Shown here piece after piece: positions 17,124-25,622 of a stretch of 37,796 bases of DNA. The position numbers and the translations under genes were made by a program. The notes under the pieces were generated by a model. The model was not told where the DNA came from, searched no databases, and worked only from the letters and a program-made list of their open reading frames with translations. This DNA is from a bacterium (GTDB lineage Bacteria; JALSQH01). Within the stretch, counting starts at the first letter, position 1; the number at the start of each line of letters is the position of its first letter. The stretch is from the NCBI GenBank assembly GCA_026985515.1, contig JALSQH010000128.1, positions 1 to 37,796 of the forward strand. The letters are read 5' to 3'.

Positions 17124-18059
17124 TCACATTTCATAAAAGTAAAGTTCCTGAATATATCCATTCTCAAGTCCATACTTTTCAAGCAGTTTAACTGCCTCTT
17201 CATACTCTCTGCGGGTAATCCTTCTGTTTACCACAGGATCATCAAATGCTCTGTAAGCCGGGAAGTATTGACTCATGAGGCTGATGTACACATCTCTTCC
17301 CACTTCCTCAGCTATAAATTTGAATACCTTTTCAGTGCCGGCAACTCCCTCCGGCAGAACAAGGTGCCTGATGAGAACACCTCTGTAAGCTATCCCCCTT
17401 TCATCAAGTTTCAATCCCCCCACCTGCCTGTACATCTCCTTTATGGCAGGTCTCACCACATCCCAGTAGTTGGGAGCAGCAGACAATTTTCTCGCCCAGT
17501 AGTTGTCAGAATACTTTATGTCAGGCATGTAAATATCAACAATTCCTTCGAGATACCTCAGTGTCTCCACAGATTCATACCCGCTGGTGTTGTATGCCAG
17601 GGGGATTCTCAAACCCATTTTTTTTGCAATGTATGTGGCTTTGATGATCTGAGGGACAAAATGAGTTGGAGTTACAAGATTGATGTTGTGTGCTCCTCTT
17701 TCCTGAAGTTCTAACATTCTCTCTGCAAGTTCCTCTTCAGTTATGTAATTTCCGTTGAGTAACTGACTAATGGGGTAATTCTGGCAGAATTTACACCTCA
17801 GGGGACAACCTGAGAAAAAAATTGTACCGGATCCCCGATACCCTGATATGGGTGGCTCCTCACCAAAATGCAGATTTGCACTGGCTATTTTGAGTTTAAC
17901 TCCCATGCGGCATAATCCTTTATTTGTAACATACCTGTTTATTCCACAATTTCTTGGACAGATGTTACACTTTTCCATTCTCCTGTAAAGGACTTCTATT
18001 CTTCTCTCAAACTCCTCATCAGGTAGAAAAAGATATCCTGGTTTCCTCTCCTCCCTCAT
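17124..18059 (-). CDS. PflX-like radical SAM protein (COG1313 type)
   Basis: The 311-residue protein has an N-terminal cysteine cluster (C31, C34, C38, C50), then HFGEEPPISG, GSGTIFFSGC and the radical SAM triad C85-x3-C89-x2-C92 in CPLRCKFCQNYPIS. These blocks identify the PflX-like branch of pyruvate-formate-lyase-activating-like proteins, whose substrate is unknown. The ATG overlaps the carA stop in an ATGA tetranucleotide, and its end overlaps the carB ribosome site, so it is wedged between the two subunit genes of one enzyme. Whether it modifies a pyrimidine-pathway protein or is a passenger cannot be told from sequence. Confidence 0.85.
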   Translation of the reverse strand: MREERKPGYLFLPDEEFERRIEVLYRRMEKCNICPRNCGINRYVTNKGLCRMGVKLKIASANLHFGEEPPISGYRGSGTIFFSGCPLRCKFCQNYPISQLLNGNYITEEELAERMLELQERGAHNINLVTPTHFVPQIIKATYIAKKMGLRIPLAYNTSGYESVETLRYLEGIVDIYMPDIKYSDNYWARKLSAAPNYWDVVRPAIKEMYRQVGGLKLDERGIAYRGVLIRHLVLPEGVAGTEKVFKFIAEEVGRDVYISLMSQYFPAYRAFDDPVVNRRITRREYEEAVKLLEKYGLENGYIQELYFYEM

Positions 18060-19195
18060 CCCTTCCTGAATCTTTCCATAAGTTGTACAAACTCTCTAAA
18101 AAGATAGGCTGAATCGTGTGGTCCAGGTGAAGCCTCAGGATGGTACTGAACAGAGAGAATAAATCTGGTATCGTCTCTGATTCCCTCAAGTGTTTTATCG
18201 TTGAGATTGATGTGACTTTTCCTCACACTATCTGGAAGAGTTTCAGTATCAACAGCAAAGCCGTGATTCTGGGCAGTTATTTCAACCTTTCCAGTTTCCA
18301 GATCCATAACCGGCTGATTTGCACCCCTGTGTCCAAACTTCAGCTTGAAGGTTTTTGCTCCAAGGGCTCTGCTCAACAGCTGATGTCCCAGACAGATTCC
18401 AAAAATTGGAACAACCCCGATAAAGTGAGAAATATTTTCCACAATATAATCAAGTGCTGCAGGATCACCAGGACCGTTGGAAAGAAAAATACCATCGGGC
18501 TTCATATCAAGTACTTCCCTGTACGGAGTTGTGGATGGAACCACAAGAACCCTGGCTCCGGCACTCTTTAGTAATCTCAGGATGTTCCTCTTTATACCAA
18601 AATCATATGCAACCACAAAATACTCACCATCTCTTTCAGAGTACTTCCTGTATCCCTTTCCCGGCTCCCACACACCTTCACTCCACCAGTAGGGCTTATC
18701 CGTGGTAACATCCTTAACGAGATCCTGACCACTCATTGGAGGAATCTCTTTTGCCCTCTTTTTCAGCCTATCCACATCCAGATCTGTGGTGGAAATCAAC
18801 CCGGGCATTGCTCCTTCATTTCTTATGTGTCGGGTCAATTTCCTCGTGTCTATTCCCTCAATTGCCACAATTTTGTGCTCCCTGAGCCATTCTCCAAGGG
18901 ATTTTTCTGCCCTGAAGTTGCTGTAATTCTCAAAATATTCCTTGACTATGAAGCCAGCCACCTGAGGATGGTCTGACTCCATGTCCTCACTGTTCACACC
19001 ATAATTTCCAATCTGGGAATAAGTCATTGTTACTATCTGACCCCTGTAGGAGGGATCAGTCAGAATCTCCTGGTAACCGGTGATACTCGTGTTAAAGACA
19101 ACCTCACCCTCTGTATCACCATCATAACCGAAGGAATACCCTTCAAAAACCGTACCATCAGAAAGAACAAGGAGTGCCTTTTTCTTTTTCTTCAT
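18056..19195 (-). CDS. carA: Carbamoyl-phosphate synthase small (glutaminase) subunit
   Basis: This 379-residue glutamine amidotransferase feeds ammonia to CarB. The N-terminal CarA-specific domain has VFNTSITGYQEILTDPSY near 33-50. The class I glutaminase domain carries the nucleophile Cys in FGICLGHQLL and the His/Glu pair in VQYHPEASPGPHD. Both ends are ATGA overlaps, with pyrC upstream and the PflX-like gene downstream, so it is strongly coupled within the operon. Confidence 0.97.
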   Translation of the reverse strand: MKKKKKALLVLSDGTVFEGYSFGYDGDTEGEVVFNTSITGYQEILTDPSYRGQIVTMTYSQIGNYGVNSEDMESDHPQVAGFIVKEYFENYSNFRAEKSLGEWLREHKIVAIEGIDTRKLTRHIRNEGAMPGLISTTDLDVDRLKKRAKEIPPMSGQDLVKDVTTDKPYWWSEGVWEPGKGYRKYSERDGEYFVVAYDFGIKRNILRLLKSAGARVLVVPSTTPYREVLDMKPDGIFLSNGPGDPAALDYIVENISHFIGVVPIFGICLGHQLLSRALGAKTFKLKFGHRGANQPVMDLETGKVEITAQNHGFAVDTETLPDSVRKSHINLNDKTLEGIRDDTRFILSVQYHPEASPGPHDSAYLFREFVQLMERFRKG

Positions 19196-20460
19196 AAAAC
19201 CCTGTCCCTGACAATTATGAATTTTTTCTTCCCTTCAAGTTCCCAGCCAATAAAGGGGGAATTTTTACTCTTTGAGAGAATCATGCTCTCTTCAAAAATG
19301 TACTTTTCAAGGGAAAAAACAGTTATGTAGGCAGGTTGACCCTCTGCAATAACTCCTCCATCAAGGCCGAGTATTTTTGCAGGATTTGTGGATAACTTCC
19401 TGAATATCTCCGGCAGAGTGAGAATATTATCCCTCCACAACCTGATAGAAAGGGGAAGAAGCGTTTGAAGACCAATAATACCAAAGGGAGCCTTATCAAA
19501 CTCCACCTCTTTCTCACTTCTTGCATGGGGTGCATGGTCTGTTACTATTGCATCTATGGTACCATCAGCGAGGCCCTCATAGAGAGCCTCAACATCTTCT
19601 TTCGTTCTGAGAGGAGGATTCATCTTGAAATTTGTGTTATATCCGGCTCTGTAGAGATCCTCCTCAGTAAGAGTGAGATGATGAATGGCGACCTCTGCAG
19701 TAACAGGGAATCCCCTCTTTTTTGCCCATCTTATTATCTCAACACTCCCCTTTGTGCTGACATGACATATATGGAGATGGCTTTCAGTGTATCCAGCAAG
19801 GAGAACATCCCTTGCAATCATAACTTCCTCGGCAGTAGAAGGGATTCCGGGCAACCCCATCAGGGTGGATATCCTTCCCTCATTTATCACACCACCTGCA
19901 GAGAGGTTTCTGTCCTCCTCATGTGCTATTATGGGCTTTCCAAAAAGAGAGGCATACTCAAGAGCTCTTCTCATAACTTCAGCATTCTCAACAGGTAATC
20001 CATCATCTGAGAAGCCCACAGCTCCTGCTTCAGCAAGCAGACCCATCTCGGTAAGTGTTTCACCCCTCTGACCTTTAGTAATTGCGGCAACAGGATACAG
20101 CTCTGCAAGTTTCAGGCTCTCTGCTTTGTTAATCATATACTCTGTTACGGAAGGGTCACCATTAACCGGCTTCGTATTTGGCATTGCCGCCACCCTGGTC
20201 ACCCCTCCTGCCACAGCTGCCCTCAATCCACTCTCAATGTCTTCCTTATATTCGTAACCTGGATCTCTCAGATGGACATGCATATCAAAAATGCCAGGAG
20301 CAACATAGGCACCCTCAGCATCAATTACATGCCAGGAAGAATCTGGATGTTCATCAGAAATTCTCCTGATCACACCTTCCTCAATGAAAATATTTGCCCT
20401 CAACAACCTGTCCTTCTCCACATCAATTATGACTCCATTTACCACAGCAATCCGGGTCAT
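19192..20460 (-). CDS. pyrC: Dihydroorotase
   Basis: This 422-residue zinc amidohydrolase cyclises carbamoyl-aspartate to dihydroorotate, the third step of pyrimidine synthesis. Seen: metal ligands H61-x-H63 in MHVHLRDPG, IAHEED, HICHVST, and the catalytic Asp in VTDHAPHA. Length and motifs fit the class I bacterial enzyme usually encoded beside pyrB. The ATG has GGAGA 6 nt upstream. Only 21 nt separate it from the restriction enzyme gene upstream, and its stop overlaps the carA start. Confidence 0.96.
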   Translation of the reverse strand: MTRIAVVNGVIIDVEKDRLLRANIFIEEGVIRRISDEHPDSSWHVIDAEGAYVAPGIFDMHVHLRDPGYEYKEDIESGLRAAVAGGVTRVAAMPNTKPVNGDPSVTEYMINKAESLKLAELYPVAAITKGQRGETLTEMGLLAEAGAVGFSDDGLPVENAEVMRRALEYASLFGKPIIAHEEDRNLSAGGVINEGRISTLMGLPGIPSTAEEVMIARDVLLAGYTESHLHICHVSTKGSVEIIRWAKKRGFPVTAEVAIHHLTLTEEDLYRAGYNTNFKMNPPLRTKEDVEALYEGLADGTIDAIVTDHAPHARSEKEVEFDKAPFGIIGLQTLLPLSIRLWRDNILTLPEIFRKLSTNPAKILGLDGGVIAEGQPAYITVFSLEKYIFEESMILSKSKNSPFIGWELEGKKKFIIVRDRVL

Positions 20461-20481
20461 TCTTAATCTCCATTCAGGTTT

Positions 20482-21363
20482 TTATAACCCATAATAATTT
20501 AAAACCCTAGGAAAAAGATTTAGAAGCTTATAATTGAACACCCAATCCATTTCATACATACTCCTCAATAGTGGATCTTTCATTTTTTTCCACGCAGGAC
20601 CATCGGTAACCCATACAAAAACAATACCATGTTGCTTGGCAACCCTATCCATCTCTAAATAACTTTCAGCAATCGAAATAGGTTTACTACCAGTAACATT
20701 ATAAAAATTGCATTCGATAACAAACCGGGGATAATCTTTAAAATAAATAACTATGTCATGGACTTTCCCTCTCCCTTTACCAATGATAGGATACAGAGAA
20801 AATTGTGGATCATGTTTCACAATTCTTAATTTACTTCCAACCATCTTGCTCAACTTATTCAGACACATTTCTTCAAAAATATTTCCGCTACGGGATTTTC
20901 GGGTGTTTGTATCAATACCTACTTCGACGCCTAAAAGATAATCATGCAAGTCCTTAATTTTATCAAACAAATCTAATATACCAGTTTCCTTACAAAAAAA
21001 TGTAATTTTTTCAATATCGTTGGGGCTAATTTTCTTCTCATCGAACTCAAAAGTAACAAATTCTTCCAACGAAGGATCAAAAATATCAATTATTCCATTT
21101 TTGGCTCTTTCTGCTATTAAAAGAGGAATCACTTTAACAACTTTTGGATATTGCTTCAATAAAAAAAACAAGTGTTTCTCTCTATCTTTTATTCGCACAA
21201 GCGAATTTAAAATCGCTAACTCCGTCGCATAATTTGCTACTTTATTTGCCACTTTATCCCAATCCACAAAGTATTCAAAAGTCTTATTTGTTACAAGAAG
21301 CTTATTAAAAAAATCTTCTACATAAGAATTAAGTGTAGGATAACCAATTTTATCAAATAACAT
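20482..21363 (-). CDS. Type II restriction endonuclease, DpnII/MboI-like family
   Basis: The 293-residue protein carries the family block GIDTNTRKSRSG (149-160), then a PD-(D/E)xK-like core: HDIVIYF (202-208) and E217-C-N-F-Y221, followed by GSKPISIAESYLEM. The E-x-N-F-Y end of the active site is characteristic of DpnII-family nucleases. The recognition sequence cannot be read from the gene; GATC is known only for some relatives. Its ATG lies inside the methyltransferase gene (11-nt overlap, GGGAG upstream). The coding DNA is visibly more AT-rich than the pyr genes around it, which suggests acquisition by transfer. Confidence 0.85.
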   Translation of the reverse strand: MLFDKIGYPTLNSYVEDFFNKLLVTNKTFEYFVDWDKVANKVANYATELAILNSLVRIKDREKHLFFLLKQYPKVVKVIPLLIAERAKNGIIDIFDPSLEEFVTFEFDEKKISPNDIEKITFFCKETGILDLFDKIKDLHDYLLGVEVGIDTNTRKSRSGNIFEEMCLNKLSKMVGSKLRIVKHDPQFSLYPIIGKGRGKVHDIVIYFKDYPRFVIECNFYNVTGSKPISIAESYLEMDRVAKQHGIVFVWVTDGPAWKKMKDPLLRSMYEMDWVFNYKLLNLFPRVLNYYGL

Positions 21364-22294
21364 TATTCTCCCACCATTTTACACTAAACTTGTATTTTCT
21401 AAAATCCTTATCATCAATAGGCTTTCGGAAAACAAAAATATGTTCATGTGAAATTAAATAAAAATCATACTTTCTACCTCTCCATTTTTCTCTTGTTGCT
21501 TTCATATTCCACTGGAGCTTTATTATGTCTTCTTGAAGAATAAACCCGACATCCAAGAAAACTTGTAATACCCGAAATGCGATAGGTACATAATGCTTAA
21601 ATTTTCTGGTATCTCCAATTAAAATGGCACATATTTTCCCAGGCTTTAAAACCCTAAAAGACTCTTGTGCAACATCCTTCATTCCCTTTAAGTAATCATT
21701 GAAAGACAAATAGGAAAGATCACCAATCATATTTTTTTTCTTTGAATAAGTAATTATGTTCGCATAGGGAGGATGAGTGAGAATTAGGTCTATACTTTCA
21801 TTTTTTATTTTATCCAGCTTTCTCGCATCACCCCAAAAAGTTTTAATAATAGGTTCCTTATACTCAGGGAGAAGAGGATTGTAATAAAAATCAAGCCTGT
21901 TCCTTGCAAGCATCACAGCTTCATAGTTAACATCAACTCCTATGGCATTCCTTTCAAGCAACTTTGCTTCCACTAGTGTAGTTCCACTCCCCATCATTTG
22001 ATCCAATACCCAGTCACCCTTATTAGAATATTTAAGCATTAAATTTCTAGGTATATAGGGGGACCAATTACCTCTATAATTACCTTTATGAGTTGCCCAA
22101 CTACCTCTATCCGGGAAACTCCACACAGTGGTATTTTCTAGCTTATAGTCAGATGGTGGAGAAAAGGTTTTTATATTCCAGTTCTTCTCCAATTTTATTT
22201 TTACTCCTCCAATAGTTACAAACTCGTTTTTCATAAGAAATTTCTTGTAATCTTCTTCCGTTATCTCTATCATTTCTCTTACATTTTTTTCCAT
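21353..22294 (-). CDS. Site-specific DNA methyltransferase of the restriction-modification pair
   Basis: This 313-residue amino-methyltransferase has the SAM-binding motif DQMMGSGTTLVEA (98-110; families usually have DPFxGSGTT), GVDVN (119-123) and the catalytic THPPY (173-177, a variant of D/S/NPPY). Motif layout suggests a beta-type N4-cytosine or N6-adenine enzyme; which base cannot be decided. It would protect host sites from the endonuclease encoded next. ATG at 22294 has AAGGAG 5 nt upstream and starts 16 nt after the pyrB stop. The methylase-first order allows protection to precede cutting. No control (C) protein gene or own promoter is visible. Confidence 0.88.
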   Translation of the reverse strand: MEKNVREMIEITEEDYKKFLMKNEFVTIGGVKIKLEKNWNIKTFSPPSDYKLENTTVWSFPDRGSWATHKGNYRGNWSPYIPRNLMLKYSNKGDWVLDQMMGSGTTLVEAKLLERNAIGVDVNYEAVMLARNRLDFYYNPLLPEYKEPIIKTFWGDARKLDKIKNESIDLILTHPPYANIITYSKKKNMIGDLSYLSFNDYLKGMKDVAQESFRVLKPGKICAILIGDTRKFKHYVPIAFRVLQVFLDVGFILQEDIIKLQWNMKATREKWRGRKYDFYLISHEHIFVFRKPIDDKDFRKYKFSVKWWENNVI

Positions 22295-22310
22295 ACGAAC
22301 TCCTTTATAG

Positions 22311-23237
22311 TTAACTGCCCTCTCCGCTCAGCAGAGTGTAGAGTATTGCCATCCTGATGGCAACTCCATTGGTGACCTGATTGAAAATCACCGACCTATT
22401 ACCGTAAACCACCTCAGGGGTAAGTTCCACCCCCTGATTTACCGGTCCGGGATGCATAATAATCGCGTCTTCTTTCAAAAGGGAGAGTTTCCAGTGAGAA
22501 AGCCCATAAAATTTTGAATATTCCCTTATGGAGGGAATCAGCAAAGCCGATTGCCGTTCCCTCTGAATTCTCAGCATCATAACAACATCTGCATCCTTAA
22601 CCGCCTCTTCAAGAGTTCTGGCAATCTTCACCCTGTAAGGGGATGGGTCGTAAAACATCACAGTTCTGGGGCCAAAAAGGGTTATCTCTGTATCAAATTT
22701 TGAAAGTCCAATTATGTCAGACCTCGCCACACGGCTGTGAGAAATATCACCCATAATTGTTATTTTCAATCCATCAAGTCCACCTTTGTAATTCCTTATG
22801 GTGTAGAGATCAAGGAGTCCCTGCGTTGGATGCTCATTTATTCCATCACCTGCATTTACCACCGGAACTTCCACCCTTTCTGCAACGAAATGTGGTGCAC
22901 CACTGCTTGAGTGCCGCATAACAATCAGATCCGGACCCATGGCAAGAATGTTTTTAACAGTATCAAGCAATGTTTCACCTTTGGAAATACTGCTTCCACT
23001 GGATGAAAAATTTATTACATCGGCACCAAGATATTTTCCGGCAAGTTCAAAGCTCGTTCTGGTTCTGGTGCTTGGTTCAAAAAAGAGATTGGCAATAACC
23101 TTCCCCCTCAGGGTCGGAACCTTTTTAACAGGCCTCTCAATAATCTTTTTCATCTCGTCAGCAAGATTGAAAAGCTCCTCTATATCCTCCCTTGAAAGAG
23201 GAGAAAGGGAAATGAGATCCTTGGTGGGAATACCCAT
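22311..23237 (-). CDS. pyrB: Aspartate carbamoyltransferase catalytic subunit
   Basis: This 308-residue enzyme joins carbamoyl phosphate and aspartate. The carbamoyl-phosphate loop FEPSTRTRTSFE (53-64), HPTQGLLDLYTI and PGPVNQGVEL are all present, and the length is typical of the catalytic chain. No pyrI regulatory gene is next to it. The ATG shares one base with the pyrR stop. The restriction-modification pair follows 16 nt after its stop, separating it from pyrC. Confidence 0.97.
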   Translation of the reverse strand: MGIPTKDLISLSPLSREDIEELFNLADEMKKIIERPVKKVPTLRGKVIANLFFEPSTRTRTSFELAGKYLGADVINFSSSGSSISKGETLLDTVKNILAMGPDLIVMRHSSSGAPHFVAERVEVPVVNAGDGINEHPTQGLLDLYTIRNYKGGLDGLKITIMGDISHSRVARSDIIGLSKFDTEITLFGPRTVMFYDPSPYRVKIARTLEEAVKDADVVMMLRIQRERQSALLIPSIREYSKFYGLSHWKLSLLKEDAIIMHPGPVNQGVELTPEVVYGNRSVIFNQVTNGVAIRMAILYTLLSGEGS

Positions 23238-23794
23238 TATTTTTTCCTCCAGATAACTACTCTATCCCTTCCGTCCACCTCTTCCAGCTCAACAAGCACC
23301 GCATCCTCCCTCTTCGTTTCAATAACAACTCCTGTATAATCAGGTTGAATGGGCAACTCTCTGTGACCACGATCAACAAGTACTGCCAGTTCAACTCTGG
23401 AAGGTCTCCCATAATCAAATACCACATCAAGGGCAGCCCTTGCAGTTCTACCGGTAAAAATCACATCATCAACAATTATCACCTCTTCCCCCGTTACATC
23501 TGTTACGGGGATCTTGCTCTCCTTCACCTCCGGCCAGTGATGACGATGGGAAAGATCATCCCTGTAAAAAGTTATGTCAATGGTCCCGATGAGTATATCG
23601 GGGGGAGAAGAGAAACGCTTTTTTATTCTTTCAGCAATATAAATTCCCCGGGTTCTCACACCAAGAAGCAAAATTCTCTTTGAATTCCTGTGGCGGGAAA
23701 GAATTTCACGGGAAATATTTTCAATGAATCTTGCGATATCAGAAGATGTGTATATAACTTCTTCCTCGTACCCTTCCGGTAACCTTGACTCCAT
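23237..23794 (-). CDS. pyrR: PyrR: pyr regulator / uracil phosphoribosyltransferase
   Basis: The 185-residue protein has the PRPP-binding loop VDDVIFTGRTARAALD and the FYRDDLSH segment of PyrR proteins, which bind pyr mRNA in many bacteria and convert uracil to UMP. The frame is open up to 23956, but that would add 54 residues. ATG at 23794 has GGAGG 6 nt upstream and gives the normal family length. It heads the pyrimidine operon. No PyrR-binding stem or attenuator is seen in the 55-nt gap upstream, so mRNA-attenuation control is not supported here. Confidence 0.93.
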   Translation of the reverse strand: MESRLPEGYEEEVIYTSSDIARFIENISREILSRHRNSKRILLLGVRTRGIYIAERIKKRFSSPPDILIGTIDITFYRDDLSHRHHWPEVKESKIPVTDVTGEEVIIVDDVIFTGRTARAALDVVFDYGRPSRVELAVLVDRGHRELPIQPDYTGVVIETKREDAVLVELEEVDGRDRVVIWRKK

Positions 23795-23809
23795 CTCTTG
23801 CCTCCATAC

Positions 23810-23838
23810 AGAATACCACAAGGGAAAGGTGATGTCAA
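23810..23838 (-). promoter_or_regulatory. Candidate promoter of the pyrimidine operon
   Basis: On the minus strand TTGACA (23838-23833), 17 nt, then TATTCT (23815-23810), preceded by TGG as in an extended -10. The predicted start near 23803 would fall inside the GGAGG ribosome site, which is awkward: either transcription starts slightly elsewhere or the leader is almost absent. It lies between the cytochrome gene stop and pyrR. Confidence 0.5.
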
Positions 23839-23849
23839 AAAGAGGGAAA

Positions 23850-25622
23850 CTACCTGTTCTCCTCCAGTTTATAAACTTTCCATCGCCAGTATTTGTAGCT
23901 TTTGTCGGGATAGAGCAGGATTCTTTTCTCCTTTTTCCCCAATCCCCTCTCTCCATCTTTGTAAAATCCCTTTAACTCAAAGAGGGGATAGAGATCCCAG
24001 GAGGTCAGGCCACCATTTACTCTGTACCTTCTCACACCCATTCCGGCGGTTTTGGGATTCTGGTGACACGATTCACAGCTTCTTCCCCGTAGAGTTACTG
24101 TGTGTGGAGAGTAAACTGCGAAGTAATTTGAAAGCATTTTGCCCGTTACCATGTCTCCATATGAAATGTAAAACTGAAATTCGGGTCTTGCGGGATAGAA
24201 TTTTCCCTTTCTCTCATCGTAACCCAGAGGGGGGTTTTCCCATCTTCTCATCATATATCCATTAAACCAGACGCCGGGGAGTTTTCTCCCTGTGATCCAG
24301 TCAACTCCCATCGTTGCTGGTGGAGGGAAATTGAAACCTTTATCACGCATGTAGAGGAAGAAAAACTGTTTCAACACCCATGGATCTCCCTGAACAAAAT
24401 AATCCTTCCAGTACTCCCAGTCCGGGACGTCCTCCCTGACAAGGTTCCAGCCATAATCCTGCTCCCCCCAGGCAGAGTGACAGGCAACGCAGGAGAGTTT
24501 CTCGTGCCCGGGAATTCTGTGGTAGAGGAGTTTTCTGCTGTACAGTTTCAGAGGGAAAATCTTTCCGGTGACATGAGACTTGAAGAAGTATTTACCCCCC
24601 CTTTTGAACATCCCTCTGTGCCAGAATTCTCCCCCTCCGTGACAGCTCATGCATGATACTTTTACAGCTTCCCTCTTCCATTTCACAGATCTCCCATTCC
24701 CCATGATCTCATTCCTGGTGTGGCAATCGGTACAGTGGAGACCTTTATGAAAATGAATATCGGGAACAAGGTGCAGGTAATCCATTCCATAGATTCCCTC
24801 AATACTTTTCTGATGGGCAAGATCAGCTCTGTATCTCAAATGATAATCACGCGGGTAGAGACCCGAATACTCTCCACCAACAAAATGTCCATGGTGACAG
24901 TGCATGCAGGTGGCAGATGGGATTCTATCTGAAAACTGATGGTAAAGTGGATATCCCCTTTTCCCCTTTAAACTTTTATCCCCTCCCCTGTAAACACCAT
25001 CATTTGCGTAGATAATATGACACGCAGAACATCCCTTTCCCCTCATGAATCCATCAACATCTGGAGGTTTTGAGGAGATATGGCAGATAGCACACTTTCC
25101 CCTGATAAGGGAAATAGCAAGGGCGGTCATATCTTCAGGGTAACTCTCCGGTTCTGGAAGTTTTCTGAAATGTGGAGAGGGGAGGGCAGAATAATTCTCC
25201 CTTTTCCCCGTCAATTGATAGAGAGTTGAATTTATAACCCCTGCAAAGGTGTAGTGGGGAGAAGTTCTCAGATTTTCTATATCCCTCTGATGGCAAACTG
25301 CACATCTTTTCCAGTTATCTGGAGCACCCGGATCAGGAATCAGGTTTCTGTGAGCTTCTTTAAAATTAGATGATTCTGGGTTGCCCCCGTGACACTTAAC
25401 ACAGGAAAAATTATGGTTTTTATCAATTACTTCTATGCCTCTGTGACACTTCACACAATTACCATATTTCTTAACATCGTATTTAACGGCAGGATTCTTT
25501 ACAATTTTAAAATGCTCCATTCCCAGCTCTCTATACCTCCCCAGATGAAAGAGTGGTACAAAATCATATCCAAGGAGAAGCAAAGCAGAGAATCCAGCTA
25601 TGAAAATGATAATTTTCTTCAT
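23850..25622 (-). CDS. Decaheme c-type cytochrome, membrane-anchored
   Basis: The 590-residue protein has an uncleaved-looking N-terminal helix (KKIIIFIAGFSALLLLG) and ten CxxCH heme sites (CVKCH twice, CAVCH, CAICH, CSACH, CMHCH, CTDCH, CMSCH, CVACH, CESCH). It is paralogous to the preceding 12-heme protein (shared PDIHFxKGLxCxDCHT, GHEKLxCxACHxAW and SPHT/DPHT segments). Where the paralogue has the heme site CYGCH, this protein has DYGWN (24444-24458), so one heme has been lost. Start choice: ATG at 25622 forms an ATGA overlap with the upstream stop and follows GGGAGG; the in-frame ATG at 25640 has no ribosome site. The likely role is periplasmic electron transfer from the cytochrome b/Rieske pair. 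Homologues should be called multiheme cytochromes of unknown partner. Confidence 0.88.
   Translation of the reverse strand: MKKIIIFIAGFSALLLLGYDFVPLFHLGRYRELGMEHFKIVKNPAVKYDVKKYGNCVKCHRGIEVIDKNHNFSCVKCHGGNPESSNFKEAHRNLIPDPGAPDNWKRCAVCHQRDIENLRTSPHYTFAGVINSTLYQLTGKRENYSALPSPHFRKLPEPESYPEDMTALAISLIRGKCAICHISSKPPDVDGFMRGKGCSACHIIYANDGVYRGGDKSLKGKRGYPLYHQFSDRIPSATCMHCHHGHFVGGEYSGLYPRDYHLRYRADLAHQKSIEGIYGMDYLHLVPDIHFHKGLHCTDCHTRNEIMGNGRSVKWKREAVKVSCMSCHGGGEFWHRGMFKRGGKYFFKSHVTGKIFPLKLYSRKLLYHRIPGHEKLSCVACHSAWGEQDYGWNLVREDVPDWEYWKDYFVQGDPWVLKQFFFLYMRDKGFNFPPPATMGVDWITGRKLPGVWFNGYMMRRWENPPLGYDERKGKFYPARPEFQFYISYGDMVTGKMLSNYFAVYSPHTVTLRGRSCESCHQNPKTAGMGVRRYRVNGGLTSWDLYPLFELKGFYKDGERGLGKKEKRILLYPDKSYKYWRWKVYKLEENR

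Noticed and set aside
22341-22360. Inverted repeat GCCATC-N2-GATGGC-like near the end of pyrB
   Set aside because: It lies inside conserved coding sequence (MAIL region) and is not followed by a T-tract on the coding strand, so a terminator is not supported.
23795-23956. 54-residue N-terminal extension of pyrR
   Set aside because: It overlaps the end of the cytochrome gene, has no family match, and GGAGG is placed exactly for the ATG at 23794, which gives normal PyrR length.
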